Shown one piece after another: positions 1-11,600 of a stretch of DNA of 64,000 bases. Both the position numbers and the translations under genes were made by a program. The stretch is from Astrothelium macrocarpum (lineage: Eukaryota; Ascomycota; Dothideomycetes; Trypetheliales; Trypetheliaceae), in NCBI GenBank assembly GCA_021030915.1, contig JAGEMR010000063.1, positions 1-64,000 of the forward strand. The letters run 5' to 3'. The stretch's first letter is position 1; each line of letters opens with the position of its first letter. The notes beneath the pieces are model-generated. The model made no database searches and was not told the DNA's origin. It worked only from the letters and a program-made list of their open reading frames with translations.

Positions 1-225
1 TTCATACATAGCCCTATGTACTTCCTAACAGGATGTATATCTCGATAGATTCCAACCTGAGTCGGACAGCTTCATCAGTTGGTACCAACTACGGAGAACC
101 GCCTAGAAGACTACATGGTCATGCTATATTGCAACCTGATTCATACATAGTCCTACGTACTTCCTAACAGGATGTATATCTAAGTAGATTCCAACTTGAG
201 TCGGACAGCTTCGTCAGCACCAACT
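1..225. repeat. Diverged direct repeat, two copies, 139-bp period
   Basis: A unit of about 86 bp beginning TTCATACATAG occurs at 1-87 and again at 140-225, separated by about 50 bp of unrelated sequence. Most differences are C/T or A/G transitions (for example GCCCTATGTA against GTCCTACGTA), plus a short deletion near the end. Transition-biased decay is what repeat-induced point mutation leaves in Pezizomycotina, but two copies are too few to prove it. The first copy is cut by the window edge, so more copies may lie to the left. No coding potential is seen. Confidence 0.8.
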
Positions 226-1255
226 GATTATGAAAGGTCACCACAACCCAACTACACCAGCAAACCGGGTTACGGACTAGCGGAACTTCGGTTGTTTATA
301 ACCTCTAAAGATTTGAGGCCTGGTTTCAGGCTTTTGGCCAACACAACGACAATGCAGCTTCGAATTAGGATGGAAAAGCTTCTTTCTAGCAACTCGAATA
401 CGAGGAGAATGTTTTAGAAAAGAAAAAAAGGAAAGGATCAACGTTGTGATTGTTGTTGTTTCGTTATGAAGTGCACTCACTCTACGAATTTGCCATTTCC
501 GGTCGCTCCGCTCCGCTACACCTGCACATGAACCACGACACTTCACTATTCCTTTAATTCATCATAACTGATACTCTATTAATGAGGCGGGGAGGCGCTC
601 TTGGTAATACCGTCGTACAAGATTAATCCAAAGTGTCTCCCTGGTCGCGCGCGGAGCACTTAACCGTGAGATTCGATTACATTTGTGTACGACCGGAATT
701 ATGTTGGGACTTTCTGAAAGTTTCTGCGCATAACAGACAGGCTGGTCAACTTCATCACTCAGGATAAACAAGGCTCAGAATAATATGAACAATAGCCATC
801 TACAACTCGAGCGCATTGAGATGAGATGGAACGTCGTCGACGGTCGCTGAGTCAGCTCCCGGAATGATGCATCTCATTCACGCATACCAACCATGTGGGG
901 ACTTTCTACCAATCATTCTAACTGCCTTGAACTTCCGTCGGCACTCTTGTGCCAAAACATTTTCTATTCTAACTCACGTATTTCAAGGATTAGACTACTG
1001 ATATTCTATGCAGCGGAGCTGATATTGGCGCAATGGGCGGCAGTTCGGTTCCCTTCGCTATGCCTACAACAAAAGAGAACAGCACTCACATACATCAACC
1101 TCACGAAATGACATTGTATGCTATTTACTTCTTGCTGTTGAAAAGTATAACTTTTCGAGATCGCCAAAGCACAATCGAGCAAATCAGTCTCCTGTCTACA
1201 TTAGTGACCGGAACGGTTACTAACCGGCCGATCACTTGAACGTATGAACAAATCT
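226..1255. other. Intergenic, no supported gene
   Basis: About 1 kb between the edge repeat and the 3' end of the P450 gene. Only short reading frames with no recognisable domain are present. It probably contains the P450 3' untranslated region at its right end. I see no tRNA, hairpin or repeat of note here. Confidence 0.6.
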
Positions 1256-2974
1256 TCATTTGGGGGATCTGCGCTTCACATGTACAGTCACATCATACTG
1301 CATGTTAAAAGCGGAGTTGTGCGTCTTCCAAGGCCGGTCATGAGACATCTCTAGAGTATAGTGACGCAGAATCTCGGAAATGGTCTTGTGGATCTCAGCC
1401 AGAGCCAACTACGAATGCAGTTAGACCAGCACTTCAACATTGGTATTCAGTCGCATAGACACTTACATTTATCCCAAGACAGGTTCTAGTACCAGCACCA
1501 AATCCCAGAATCGCTTTGTCCATGGCAAAGGATCTCTGCTGGCTCTCGAGCCATCTCTCTGGCTTGAATTCGTCGGCATCTGGACCAAAGACATTCTTGT
1601 CAAAGTGAACAAGGAGCGGATTCATACCAACTCGATATCCCTTGGGGATATATTTTCCAGACAATTCAAGGCCCTCGGACGGAGCCAATCTTGGCATGGT
1701 GGTCTGCCAAGATGGATATACCCTCATGGCCTCTTTGATAGAGGCACAAGTGTACTCGAGTTCCACAGCTTCAGACTGCTTGATAGGAGTGCTCAAGCGA
1801 CCAGCAGCGTCAGCCGCGTCGATCTCTTCAAAGACTTTGGCCAACTTGTCCGGATTTTTCATCAGGTTGTAAAGAACTCCGCGCATTGCAATCGACGTGC
1901 TGTCTGCACCGGCAATACTGTCAAGTGTCGTCAGAATAGGAGAAATGGTTGACCAGAATCGTTTTTGGAACCTACATGCCGACCCAAGATTCTAGAGCGA
2001 TTTCCCTGTGGGTGAAGTCAATTTTTTCTCCCCTTTCACGTTCGATTCTAAAAAATTGAGATAAAAGATCTTTGCGTTGTAAATTCTCCTCCGCACTGTC
2101 CTTTCTCCTACGAGCAGTTTGTTCAAGAGCGTTGGTTGTTATACCATTGACCGCTTTCACGGCTTTGAGAGTAGCTGGATTGAGCACAGCGGCCCCCAAG
2201 ATAAAAGGACGCATGTACGATGGCGACACAGCCGCAAAGCACAGGAGCGGCAAGGCTCGCCAGACAGCGTCGACATAGCCCAAGTGATCAAATCCTTTCT
2301 CCAGGAAACCGAATGGTTTGCCGAAGAACACGGAACCGACGATTTCATAGGCATACCTAGAGCAGCATGAGTACGGCCTTTACGTTGACTCTTTATGGTG
2401 GGGCGACAATGACACGGTACATTTCAAGCCAATGACCAATATCCATTACTTCCCGCCTATCTGCATATTCGCCCAGTCTTTTAACGAGCCAAGTCAGGCA
2501 TTCGTCCATGGCGCTTTCATTCTTCAAAATACTACTCATGCTATATACCGGATTAACAATCCTTCGATGATTGGCATGTTCGACCTCATCCGTGACAGTG
2601 AATGTATCTGGTCGAGGACTGATTCCAACAGGTCGAAAGGTTGGATAGAAATCGGTCTTTTCCAAAGGTTGCTTGGTTGGATATATCTTTGCTATCGCAG
2701 ACACTTCACTGGTCGAAATTTCATCGTGAGCCAGACGAACAATCGGACCGTATCTTGCATGAAGGTCACGTTCAGCAACTTCGAGTTTTCCCGTGTACAT
2801 TTGGTACATGAGCCATGCTCGCGAAACGGAAGCCCAGAACGGGCCGGGAATTGAAGCGAGAGGGTGAAGTGTGCGGCAATACACAATCCAGACAATCCAA
2901 TAAATAACGAACGAGATCGGAAATATTGTAAAGAGCCACGTATTGAGGGGCATACCTAGCAGCAGCAACGCCAT
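1256..2974 (-). CDS. Cytochrome P450 monooxygenase (pisatin demethylase-like)
   Basis: Microsomal haem-thiolate monooxygenase, predicted to be inserted in the ER membrane by an N-terminal anchor. Four exons read in frame: 2974-2421, 2356-1976, 1917-1467 and 1408-1256, giving 512 residues, a normal P450 length. Visible motifs are a hydrophobic N-terminus, the proline-rich hinge (HPLASIPGPFW), the I-helix (IIAGADSTSIA, made by joining exons 2 and 3), the K-helix ExxR (EAMR) and the haem loop FGAGTRTCLG with Cys458 as iron ligand. The start is the ATG at 2974; frame extends upstream only through a TTG codon. The last exon is needed to supply the C-terminus after GIN. Overall it resembles the pisatin demethylase/CYP57-like group, but the substrate cannot be read from sequence and no biosynthetic partner gene is adjacent. 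Confidence 0.9.
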
Positions 2975-4281
2975 GATTTGAATACCGTTTTTTGACAATA
3001 CGAGAGTGAGATGCTTTGAAGATCAAAGGACATCGGACGCATTGTAAGTCCCAACCACGCCGCAGACCAAAAGGCTCCACCCCCACCAGGGCCACCCCAC
3101 AGAATCGGTAAGGAGGACGAAAACAAAATTCAGACTAGAACGTGTTGGTGGTCACGCCAGTGGCTGACGGCAGGCGTTTCTTAGCCAAAACGCTTGCACG
3201 GGAACGCCGGGGGTTCCAGGAGCCTGTGCCTGGACAGCCAGTTGCCGGCAGTAGTCGGAGACCCAACCCAGTCTAGCGGCTGCACCCGCGTCCACGGCCT
3301 TCGACCCTCGGCTGCCGCCGCCTGCCTCGTCACTGGCCCAAGCATCTTCCGGTGATGCGACTTATGCACGCGCATCATACGATTTGGCAAAGCACGAAAA
3401 GGAGAAAAAATTATTTGGGATCGCCACTTCCAAGATGGTGCCGGTGGCTGCAGAGGCTCATAGACTCTGAGCCGGTGCCGTGAAGCCACTGCACGCTCGC
3501 CCTACCTTCTTGGCCTTCGCGGTTTCGCTACCAGACAAGCGACATTTTGTGAATGTTCCTTTGTTCCGGTAATGCAGGTTGGCCGCCTTAGGGTCAATGT
3601 TCGGGTTGCTTGTAGCTTAGAGCTTAGGGTGTTTGAGGATCATTTCACACGGCCCGTGGCCAATGTGAATTGGCGCACAAGCCAAAGAGTGTCGTGCGGG
3701 AACGTTTTCCTCACGAGGAGAAACGGGAAGCACACGAGTTGATATGCGTGGCCCAGGTCTTAGCGGATCAACATGCGGTGGGGCCGATTGTTCAGCGAAC
3801 AAGACGTGCTGCTCGAATGTTACGACATGCTCGACTCTGTAAGTTCTGTTGCACAAACCAAGAATTGGATCAGATCATGCATGCAGATAGATCTATCACG
3901 ACAGCTGCAATATATGGTATTTCTAGAAGGTATTTGAGTGCCAGTGGCCGGGATCTGTACTCGGTAAAGTTTCATTGGTCCTAGGGGGGGGATCGGTGTG
4001 ATAGGGCTTCGGGGATGTGGGTGCAGGAGGAGTTGCTTTCTGGGATTCTGACTTTCCGCTGGCGTCTTGCTCGAATCCCACCTCATGCGAGCAGGGTCCT
4101 AGAAAATTCCAGTTTTGCTTATTGTCATTGAACATGTTCTGACTTGCCGAACACCCAGAGTGGGTACATGAATGACTACATTTAGCACAATATGTTCCTC
4201 CGTACCGACTGCCATTGTCCCTGCATTTAGTCTGGCTCCCCCTCCAGGCTTATTACCCATCCTTTGTTTGTCGTTGTCAGC
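2975..4281. other. Divergent intergenic region between P450 and CFEM receptor
   Basis: About 1.3 kb that must hold the promoters of both flanking genes, which are transcribed away from each other. The segment 3150-3500 is visibly more GC-rich than its surroundings and contains short open frames on both strands, none with a recognisable domain. A G9 run lies near 3984. No repeat or RNA gene was seen. Confidence 0.55.
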
Positions 4282-5866
4282 ATGTGGCTGTCAAAATACT
4301 ACTTTATTTTGACGGCCATCTACTTTCTGTTTCTAGGCTTTGTCCTCGGCCAACAAGAGCTACCATCATGTGCGGTATGAAGCTGTTCAATTTTGCAATT
4401 AATATAATCTCGTTGCTAACAACATCTTAGGCGCAATGTCTTCAATCGAGCTTGCAGGCACAGTCTATCTGCTCGTCTACAAACACGACATGTATTTGTA
4501 CGAATGTACCTCTTAACACTGCGATCGAAGGATGTGTTGCCAAAGCCTGTACTATGAAAGAAACCCTGAGTATGTCTGCCTCCTATGTGGCACAGTGGGA
4601 CGATGAGACTGACGAAGGCAAGCTGCTCTAAATGTCACTGCCACGACTTGTGGAAGACCTGTTCGCGACAGAACTCATGAAACAACAATTGTAGCGGCTA
4701 CCGCAGGAAGTTGTGCAATTTTACTTGTCCTTGTCAGACTTTATGATGCTTTCACATCGGATACATTTGGCCTGGATGATGCTGCTGCTGGTGTAGCTGG
4801 AGTCTTCCTCTTCGCTATAAATGGTCTGACATTGACCTTGGGCCCAGCGGGCATCGGACGGGACATTTGGACTCTCCCTTTTCCCAATATATATAGATCG
4901 CTCAAGGTAAGTGTTGTCTCATTGGACTCATGGAGTTTTGGACTTTTATGAATTGACGCAAACTTAGTTGCTTTTTTTCTGTCAAGTGTTGGTTTGGCCA
5001 GTCTCGGCCTTGTACAAAATGGCCTTTCTCTTCTTCTACCTCCGCATTTTCCCCAGTACGCAAGTACGGATGACAGTCTTCTTCCTAATGGGTCTTTCGT
5101 TCTGCTGGTGGGCTGCATTTGAGTTTGGCAATATTTTTACATGCCACCCTATCTCTTATTTCTGGGAAGGCTGGGACGGTGAACACGAAGGTGGCTGTTT
5201 TAATGCCAACGTTTTTATATATGTGGCGTCTGCCATAAACATTGCCATGGATCTAACCATCCTTCTTCTTCCTCTCCCCGAGCTTCTTAAATTACAACTA
5301 AGTTTGAAGAGGAGGATGGCCATTCTGGCGATGTTCAGTGTTGGTGGTTTGTAAGTCTTTCATACCTTTCATATACATCCGCTCCTCATGCTAATTGCAG
5401 ATGAAATAGTACAACTGTTGTTGCAATCGTTCGGCTCGTGCAGCTCCGCCACTATGCAAAGACCACAGATCCAACGATGGACGATGTTGGACCGGACATT
5501 TGGACAATGTTGGAGCTCAACGTTGGTGTCTTTTGTGCCTGTATGCCATCGGCCCGCAAATTTCTTGCTCGTCGCTTTCCTGTCCTCTTCAGTACCGTCG
5601 AACCATCCCACAAATACCTGCCTAATTCGCATAGCGGGAACAGCAAGCGAAGTGCTGGAAAGACCCCACTTTCTTCGCTCGGTGGAATCACGAAAAGCGT
5701 CGATACGAGGGTCGAAAGGTCCGGTGACGATGACGAAGTCGAACTTGTGTCGTTTGAGCGGGATGGGAGAAACAAGGCATCGACCGACGCACTGTCTGTT
5801 GAGAAGGATGAGATTTCAAAAATATCAGAGCATGACGTTGGGACGAGTTACGTACAGCAGAGATGA
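4282..5866 (+). CDS. PTH11-type receptor with N-terminal CFEM domain
   Basis: Predicted plasma-membrane receptor of the fungal PTH11 class, which in pathogens and saprotrophs senses surface or host cues upstream of G-protein/cAMP signalling. Five exons keep frame: 4282-4374, 4431-4569, 4623-4906, 4968-5350 and 5410-5866, for 451 residues. A signal peptide (MWLSKYYFILTAIYF onward) ends near VLGQ. The CFEM domain follows with eight cysteines, six visible in PSCAAQC, CSSTNTTCIC and GCVAKAC. The body is a rhodopsin-like seven-helix domain (GRDIWTLP, LYKMAFLFFYLRIFP, AINIAMDLTILLLPLPEL). The cytoplasmic tail is hydrophilic and acidic. The start was chosen because it alone gives a signal peptide directly before the cysteine-rich domain. 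Ligand unknown. Confidence 0.9.
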
Positions 5867-6225
5867 AAAGCAAATATTCGGGATGGTGTCATAGCGAATG
5901 CCTTTGGTACAATACCATGTAAATAAAAATGATTGTAAAAAGAATGTTGGTAGAATGGACGATTCATTTCCACCAATGGGGCAATCCCTGGTATGTATTT
6001 GTGATATATCAAGCTCGAAATCCCTCGTTGGTGTCCGACCAGTTGTTTAGATGCTTTACTTTGATCGGAAGTACTTTTGCCCAATCCCAGGCTTTCAGCT
6101 TCCGCAACCAATGAGTACGGCGTTTCTTCTGTAAGCTCTTGGTGTTCTCCATATTGATTTTGGTCGGAAATTCCCTTGATAGCTTTTCGCCCAGTCACTA
6201 TTGCTTCGATGCGAATCCGATAATT
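5867..6225. other. Short convergent intergenic spacer
   Basis: About 360 bp between two convergent stop codons, presumably the 3' untranslated regions of both genes. Nothing else is seen in it. Confidence 0.6.
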
Positions 6226-7576
6226 TTACCATAATTCTCTGGAATCCAGCAGATCGCGCTGCCCAAAGACTTCGCCGACGACGGTCACGATCATATCGAG
6301 CATCACGCGGAGATTGAAGGCATAATCCTCGGTCTCTGATCTTTCCAACGCACCACCCTCAATTGCACTGTCTTCACTGCCCACGATGACTTTGTCATCA
6401 TTGCCCAAATAATCCCCGTCATCATCCCCTGAAGTTTCCCCATCATCGATTGAGGCGATCTCCTCTCCCCTCGCGCAATTCGCCGCGCGCTTCCCCAATT
6501 CTCGTACGACGCTCACATCTTCAGTACTCAGCGAGCCAACGAATCCGGCAAGACGCGCGAGCAAACTCCAGATCCATATGCTCACACAATTTGGAACTGC
6601 CTTTCCGGATTTTAGAAACTGATGAGAAAAGATTTCGACAACAAATAGCAGGTAATCAGGATACATGTGTGCGAGTTGAATAGGCGTAGGCGTTGTACTA
6701 CGTAACATTTCAAAGATTTTGAGGCGTGCGATATGAGTAGCATCAGCCCAGTCGTCAGCCGAGAGACTATGCTCGTGAGTAATACCACCTGGGATGGGCT
6801 GTTGGAGGTCCTTGACTTGGTTCTGGAACATGGAAAGAAGGCGTTCATAGTAAGCTGATTGCGCAGATCGTGTTACGCTGGATGCCGGATTGAGGGCAGA
6901 GCCGTCTGCTTCATTGTGATCTTCGTCATCAGAGAGCTCAGACGATGTGTTCCGTCGACAGCGTTCTGATTCCTGTTGCTCGATTTTGCGTAATGATGAA
7001 GGCAATTGTGGTCCTAGGATGGGTCGTGCGACATAAGCGCCATCGGAATACCAAGCGCGATGGTCATCTTGATCTGATAAAGCTGGCTCTTCAGAATACA
7101 GCAAATCAGGGACTCCGCGAGCTTCGGTACTATCGGCTTATTAGTCGCGTTTCAAAAATATCATCCAGTCCAACGTAAGTGAGATTGCATAAAAGCAACG
7201 GAAGGGACGGTAGAATTTCTATAATAATTCGATACGGAGATTGACGATTTTGAGAAAGGAGATGTTGGTAGAGTGGCAACAAAAAGAAGACGGGAGGTAT
7301 CACTGACCGGACCATCCTCAAATAATCGAGTCCATCATTTGCAGGTCCATGAAATGGTTCATCTTCGTCACCATCCTCGTTAAGCCCCGGGAAAACTTGC
7401 CTTTGTCCTGAGGCAAAGTCTATGCGGCCAGTGGTTGCGCCACCTTCATAGAAAGATTGCTTGTTTGATCGAATTTCTTTGGTGTCGGCTTTGTCATTCG
7501 AGCTTGGTCTCGCACGTTTGTTGTAGGGGGCGCCATCTTCGGTGACGGCTTCATTTTTGCGTTTGAGATCAGCCAT
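6226..7576 (-). CDS. Gemin2/SIP1-like (SMN-complex, snRNP assembly) protein
   Basis: Predicted cofactor for loading Sm proteins on spliceosomal snRNAs, working with SMN; yeast Brr1 is the distant equivalent. Two exons, 7576-7308 and 7129-6226, join in phase to give 390 residues across a 178-bp intron. Evidence for the family is the N-terminal KQSFYEGGA and GLDYLRMVR segments, a middle helix YYERLLSMFQNQV, and a C-terminal helical block with WIWSLLARLAGFVGSL followed by VRELGKRA, the most conserved part of Gemin2 proteins. An acidic, Ser/Asp-rich insert (about residues 305-350) interrupts the C-terminal region and looks disordered. The assignment rests on these motifs read by eye. Confidence 0.75.
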
Positions 7577-8641
7577 CTTGAAAATTACTTTGTTGACCTG
7601 ATACTAAGGTAGATGTGAAGATGACAGGGTCTGGCAAAAAGATTTTATGATGTAAAGGTCTTTGAAGAATGAGGCAGGTAGTGCCGAGCGATAGAGTTGG
7701 CATCGAAAACAATTGTCGGTATCAAGGTCTGGTAACCAATCAAGTTGCCTCAGTCGTTGAGGTTCAAGGGAGGGACCGACTGAGATTGAGTCAGAATCTT
7801 GGCATACACGGCCACAAATTAACACGGCAACTTTGTCGAGAAATTAAGATCCCAGCAATACGCCGCCTCGATCCATTGAAGTATGTTATTGAAAATACAA
7901 GGGAATTCTTTGCTTAGTATTGGCATCAATAGTCGCACGTCATACAAGTAGATTCGTCCAAAAGAGTCTTGTCCTTAGAATGCCATCTCTTGGAAGACTC
8001 TGAAATTTGTTCTTTGAAAAGTTGCCATGCTATTGATCTCACTTCCATTATATACGTCAAAGCCACCCTATATCGAGTTTTTCCCCGACACCATCAGAAT
8101 AGAAAGGACTAGGTCCTCACAAACATGAGAAGACCCGTGAATGTTTACCTAGGCCGCCCACATAGTACAACTGCAAATGACGCTCTTCGCTGTGGTGTGT
8201 ACAATCGATATCGAATGCAGCAGGACACCAGCAAGCTTGCAAATGATTGAAAAGAAAAAGAAGAGAAAAAGGATAAGCGATCGATAATAAAATGGAAAAT
8301 GCCAACAGTCAGAAGGGGGTGGTATCTCAGCAAGAGCAGGACATGAAACCATGCATGCATGCAACAACCCCAGCTTTCGAAAGATGATCTTCAGAAAATC
8401 AAGCCCGGATCCGATATGAAAAAAGGCAAAAGCCACCTGGCTTCCACGTTTCCTCGTTCAGTCCGTAGCTCATCCTAGCAGTGCCCTCATAAAACTCATC
8501 TCCTCCCCACACACGCCTCCACTAGTCCTAACAACTCCACGCATCCCGCAAAACTCTATCCATTCTTCAAAGCGCAGCATCTCCTTCCCCCCCTTTCCCT
8601 CATGCTCATCCCAACACCATCCCAACGATTTTTTTCATCCA
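7577..8641. other. Intergenic, no supported gene
   Basis: About 1.06 kb between the 5' end of the Gemin2-like gene and the 3' end of the kelch gene. Short frames only. Pyrimidine-rich sequence dominates from about 8500, toward the kelch stop codon. Probably promoter on the left and 3' untranslated region on the right. Confidence 0.55.
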
Positions 8642-11600
8642 TCACGATCCCTTCCCGCCCTCTCCATCCCCCCCATCATCAACACTCATCCCCCTCCTCC
8701 AACTCGCCAATCCCTCTGCACCACTGCGCTCGCCACTGCCACCCACCCCACCCGTCGCCACCGTCCTCTCCGGGTCAAACCGCTCACTCAGCCGATAATT
8801 CTTATGCTGCGTCTCCCAATGCGTGCGCAGCGCATCGAGCTCGCTCGCCAGACTATCCAGCGCGAGACTATTCCTTGCATTATCCCTCACACTATCCCCT
8901 TCGCCCGCATTGCTGCCGCGCGCCGTGTCGGTGTCGGAGTACACGCTGTCGCCCGACACCGAGTCCGTGGGGCGGTGGTGGCTGGGCGTCCACGACGAGC
9001 CCGACGCGGATGCCTGGTGGTGGTGCTGCTGGAGGCTGGGCGAGATGGGCGAGGTGAGCGAGTCGATGGTGGCGGTGCTGACGCCGCGGCGGTGGCCGGA
9101 CGAGGAGGCGGTGCCGTTGGGGAGTAGCTGTTGCGATTGGCGGCGGTAGTTGTCGACGCTGGATTCGACCTGGTCGAGGAGGAGCTGGACTTTTTGTTCG
9201 GCGTCGGCGGCGCGTGCTTCGAGGAGCTGGTTCTCGCGTTTGAAGCTGTCGAGGTCCTTGGAGTGCTGCTCGGTGGCGGCGGTGAGTTGGAGTTGCGACG
9301 AGCGTTGTGACTCGCGGAGGTCGTCGCGCTCGCGTTGGGCATTGGCGAGTTGATCCTGGACGCGCGACATTTGGGTTTCGAGGTTGGTGATGGAGTCTTT
9401 GGCGCGGGATTCCATGTCGCGGAGCTGCTTTTGGAGATTACCGCGCTCTTCTGCCCATTGCTTGGTGCCCATTTCGAGACCTCGTGCGGAGCCAGTCTTG
9501 GCTGCTGTGAGTTCTTTTTCGAGTTCGTTGTTCTGGGTCTTGTAGCGTTGGAGCTCCTGCTTCATCTTGCTGAGCATCTTTTCTGTTCCACGTAGATATT
9601 TGACAGCAGCCTGGTGGTCACTGTCGAGGGCAGAAATCTTTTCCTCCCACTCTTTGTTGACCTCTTGTTCGCGAATTTCAAAAGTTGATTTCATTTCCTC
9701 ATGTGCCCTCATGCTAGCCTCAAGCTGTTGCTCAAGCTCACGCAAGCGGCCCATTTCGGGTGTACCAAAGCGGGTAATAGAGTTGGGACTGTCAAGAACC
9801 CGCGATCTTCGCACGTCGGATGCACTAATGCCACGCTCAGCAAGAAGGTCGCGAAGAGCACCATGCTGGACGGCAAGAGCGTTTGCTTCAAGCTGTTGGC
9901 TTGCAAGTCGTTGCTGAAGCTCTGCCTTTTCGGCATGGTGGTTTTGCGCGTCCTTCAGTGCCGACTGAAGCTGTTTTCTGATGGAAAGACTTTCTCGACT
10001 GGATTGCTCTTGATATGCTTCTAATCCTGCAATCCGTTCTTCCGCACGTCGAAGCTTGTCCGAGGCTTGGTCCGCTGCTTCTTGGTTTTCTCGGGCCAAG
10101 ACATTTGCGGACTCCATTTGCTGTTGAAGGATGGTAACACGTTCATCAGCAGCTCCTGAACCTTCAATGTTCCGGCTAGTACGAATATTGTTCAACCCCG
10201 AGAGCACAGCTTCTCGATGCGTACTTGCTTCTAAAGCATTCTTCTCTGCCAATTCTTGAGCATCTTGTAATTTTCTGAGAGCGGTTTCGAGTTCTGCGGC
10301 CTTTTCTTCGTGTTGTGTCCGAACCTTGGCGAGTGTCTGTTCAATCAGATTACGAGTGTTTGTTTCGTCCTCCAGTTTTCTCTCCAATGTCACTGCTTTG
10401 TCAGCCGAAGCGCTCACTGCCGAGTGAAGGGAATCCAAAGTTGTAGTATGGGTCTCTAGCTCTTCCAAAGCCCTTTCAAGTTTAGCAGACAATTCGTTCT
10501 TGTCTACAGTGAGCATTTTGGACGAAGTCACTGCCTCTGCAGATTTAGCAGCTTCCTGCCGAGCAATTTGCTGCGCTTCATGTAGTTCGCCCCGCAGACT
10601 TTCCACCTCAGATGCATTATGTTGCCGGTACATATCAAGCTCACTCACACGTTTCTGGGCCGCCTCGGCGGTATCTTCGGCAAGCTCACGGGCGCGCTTT
10701 TCAGCATCCAGCTCCTGGATGAGTCCGTCAAGCTTGCGAGAGAGCTCGGTCTGCGCAGTAATCGAAGATGCCAGTCTCCGGCTCATTTCATTAGACCGAT
10801 CTCCATCGGGAGTTCCCGTTCCTCTGCCGCCATCTGGTTGGGGTGTACTGGACACACTACCACCAAGTGCTACGAGCTTAGCCTTGGCATAGACTGCTTC
10901 GTTGATGGCGTTATCCCTTTGCTTTTCTATTTCTGCAATTTTGCTGGCTGTATGGCTGGACTGAGTATCAATAGCGCCTTGGATTCGAGACAGCTCGTTC
11001 CTCATCTTCAAAAGCGCCTCCACAAGAGGTCTGTCATCATCACCAAAAGCGTCCGCACTCCGGTCATCAAGGTTTTGATTATCAGATGGCGAGTACCCAG
11101 CTTTCCTGGCCAAAGCCAACTCTGATGCATACCATGTGGTTTTGTGTCTCAATGTCTCCAACTCCTTTACCAACTCGTCGTGTTGCTGTGATAAAGCAGG
11201 CGATGATCCTAGGCCGCTATCAATGGGTAAAGTCTTGGAAGGACCGTCGAGATCTCGACTATTTGATGATTGTTCGTCAATCGATGGCCTCTGGAAACCA
11301 AAGTCCTCGCTGTCTTGAGATGGTTGTTGTCGCTTGGAGCGGGATGTGCTGCGAGGGAATGCTCCAGCAGGTCCTTCGAAGCTTTCCTTTGCTTGACGCG
11401 TCGGTGTTGTATTGGTCGGTGTCTGTCGACCATTCTGTCCGGGGCTCTGTTCGCGTTGATTCATGGTAGATGAGATGTCTTGATTTGTGGGCACTGTATT
11501 TTCCTTCTCAACCACCTGCGTGCGTGAGCTGTCAACAGTCGGCCCTATAGCTCGTGTAGTAGCAGGAGGGGTTTTGCTTCGTTGATTGGATCCGATACCA

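Noticed and set aside
3181..3489. GC-rich 102-codon minus frame upstream of the P450
   Set aside because: No domain, no plausible splice to the P450, and basic low-complexity composition.
8887..9342. Ser/Thr/Arg-rich 151-codon minus frame and several plus frames at the kelch 3' end
   Set aside because: Low-complexity shadows of the GC-rich coiled-coil coding region.
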